Assembly (NCBI GenBank): GCA_024704765.1
Contig: JAKMXF010000088.1
Location: forward strand, 744,001 to 808,000
Direction: 5' to 3'
DNA: 64,000 nt
DNA from: Oopsacas minuta
Taxonomy: Eukaryota > Porifera > Hexactinellida > Lyssacinosida > Leucopsacidae
The translations under genes were made by a program, and so were the position numbers. Position 1 is the stretch's first letter; every line of letters begins with the position of its first letter. The notes under the pieces are model-generated. The model did not search any database. It saw nothing but the letters and a program-made list of their open reading frames with translations, and was not told the DNA's origin. This document shows, piece after piece, positions 62,804 through 64,000 of the stretch.

Positions 62804-64000
62804 CTAAGCGGTCTTAGCATCTGATTTAATTTTCTCTTCCGTCAATTTCTGTTCGTGTTTTTCGTGTTTATACTTTCTATTAGTTTTCCTGTATTTTAAT
62901 TCCTGTTTCGTTAACTCCTCAAAATGTGTTAGAATATCATCTGATTGACTCTCCTCAATCTTATCAACTTGTATAATATATATAATGCCCTTTAATCCTT
63001 CGTAGAAATTCTCATCTCTGATATACCCACTGAATCCGGATATGTTCTTGAGTATAGGGAAGTAGTGATTTACTTGATCATTACGATCAGTTTCTAAGAA
63101 TAATATATAACTACTGTCTGTATATTGATATAGTGAAACTTCGTTAATACGAATTTCCGGTTGAGACAAACAGAAATTCACACAATTGTAATTCAATTGT
63201 TTTTACTCCGGATAATGAGTACAAATCTAGACGGTCCTTTGGTGTACGTATTAACGAGGTTTTACTATATATTTATATTTTCACACCTTTAACCGGAGTA
63301 ATATCCTTGTCCTTCTTCCTCTCTTCTCTGTATAATCTTTTTCTTTCACTCATCAACCACTTATCTTCTATCCAAATAGTCTCAACATTATCATTACCAG
63401 TGATCTGTTTATATACGTCATCATTAATTGATTTAGCCAGTTGACGAGCTCCAGGGGCTCTACACCAAGGCATACCCCCAGTAAATGCCTCCTCAAAGCC
63501 TCTTATCTCGTCTCTATCCCTCCTCTTGTATACAGGTTTATTAGGATGTAGCTGTAGAGTTAGTTCTCTAGATTTACGATACTCCATATCAACTGATAGA
63601 AGCTGTTCTCTATGAGGATAGTATACATTGATATTTTCACACCTGACACACATAACTACAACTTACTTTGGTACAAAAGCTATCCTGATCTCCTTCTCTC
63701 CTTCCATATCCCATAAGGCTTCTACTAGAGATGCTACAAGGTGGTGATCTCTACGTCCAAACATAATCCTGAAGCCTCGTTCTAACTCCCTCTCTACTCT
63801 CCTATTAATCTCTGCCTCCAATTTATCACCGGGGATATTGTCAGGAGGGGGTGCGTCACGAGCTAGTATATTCTCAACAGAAGTGTAGTATTCATCTCTG
63901 TACTCAGATATATCCTTATCCCATAGAGAAGCATAACGCGTATACTCACTAATAATATCCTTCCTACATTTCTCCTCATAGAACTCTTTCTTACTGTCCC
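62804..64000 (-). CDS. Unrecognised gene, 3' part; continues beyond the window
   Basis: Three exons are visible on the minus strand: one running from the window edge to about 63667, one at 63287-63650, and the last at 62804-63117 ending in TAG. The joined sequence is hydrophilic and charged. The first visible exon holds a segment of long helices (NRRVERELERGFRIMFGRRD). The second has AFTGGMPWCRAPGARQLAKS, which looks like a conserved turn. The last has FLETDRNDQVNHYFPIL, and the C-terminus is Lys/Glu-rich. No family could be assigned. The three genes from 59772 onward are all on the same strand. Confidence 0.6.
63126..63269. mobile_element. Family D MITE abutting a splice acceptor
   Basis: TATAGTGAAACTTCGTTAAT at left and ATTAACGAGGTTTTACTATA at right, inverted. 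It fills nearly the whole intron between exons 63287-63650 and 62804-63117. Confidence 0.65.

Overview
The window is animal nuclear DNA. Its genes carry metazoan protein families split by many short GT-AG introns (often 40-150 bp), the DNA is AT-rich, and genes are packed tightly. A large membrane receptor made of about 15 SRCR domains plus CCP (sushi) domains, coiled-coil/NHL-propeller proteins without a RING, and the general layout point to a sponge, most likely a demosponge. The phylum and class are inference. Exon models were built by hand from splice signals and reading-frame continuity. Several close exactly in frame: myosin 45 exons, RhoGEF 23 exons, ZNF207 8 exons, TRPM 7 exons.

Layout. 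(1) 1-17220: a complete conventional (class II) myosin heavy chain gene on + of about 1958 codons. Three intronless genes lie inside its introns: an NHL-propeller protein (-), MCMDC2 (+), and a second, divergent propeller protein (-). (2) 17221-28686: an intergenic stretch with hAT-type miniature elements, a Rho-family GTPase, a MYLIP/IDOL-like FERM-RING E3 ligase, an unrecognised small gene on -, and an intronless class I cyclic-nucleotide phosphodiesterase. (3) 28687-31663: a gene-poor repeat region with a 34-bp tandem array. (4) 31664-44986: an Lbc-type DH-PH RhoGEF on - whose introns enclose three + strand genes: FBXO4, a TRPM channel (which lies in the intron dividing the DH domain) and ELAC2/RNase Z. 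(5) 45140-51281: ZNF207/BuGZ, an adiponectin-receptor-like protein with a long repetitive coiled-coil N-terminus, and Cu/Zn superoxide dismutase, all on -. (6) 51459-64000: the SRCR/CCP receptor, FKBP12, a coiled-coil protein ending in an FKBP-like domain, and the 3' part of an unrecognised gene running off the right edge, all on -.

How the genes relate. Four genes belong to the Rho-actomyosin axis: myosin II heavy chain, a Rho GTPase, a MYLIP-like ligase (the vertebrate protein binds myosin regulatory light chain), and a DH-PH exchange factor. Whether this proximity is functional or chance cannot be decided here. The two large host genes together hold six nested genes.

Repeats. At least seven families of short non-autonomous DNA elements are visible, several with clear terminal inverted repeats and two or three with 8-bp target-site duplications. 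(GTTT)n/(CAAA)n tracts sit beside many splice sites. Two short words, AGGTGTGAAA (identical to a T-box half-site) and GTTGCTAGG (resembling an RFX half-site), recur far more often than base composition predicts. One apparent single-base frameshift interrupts the myosin motor domain.
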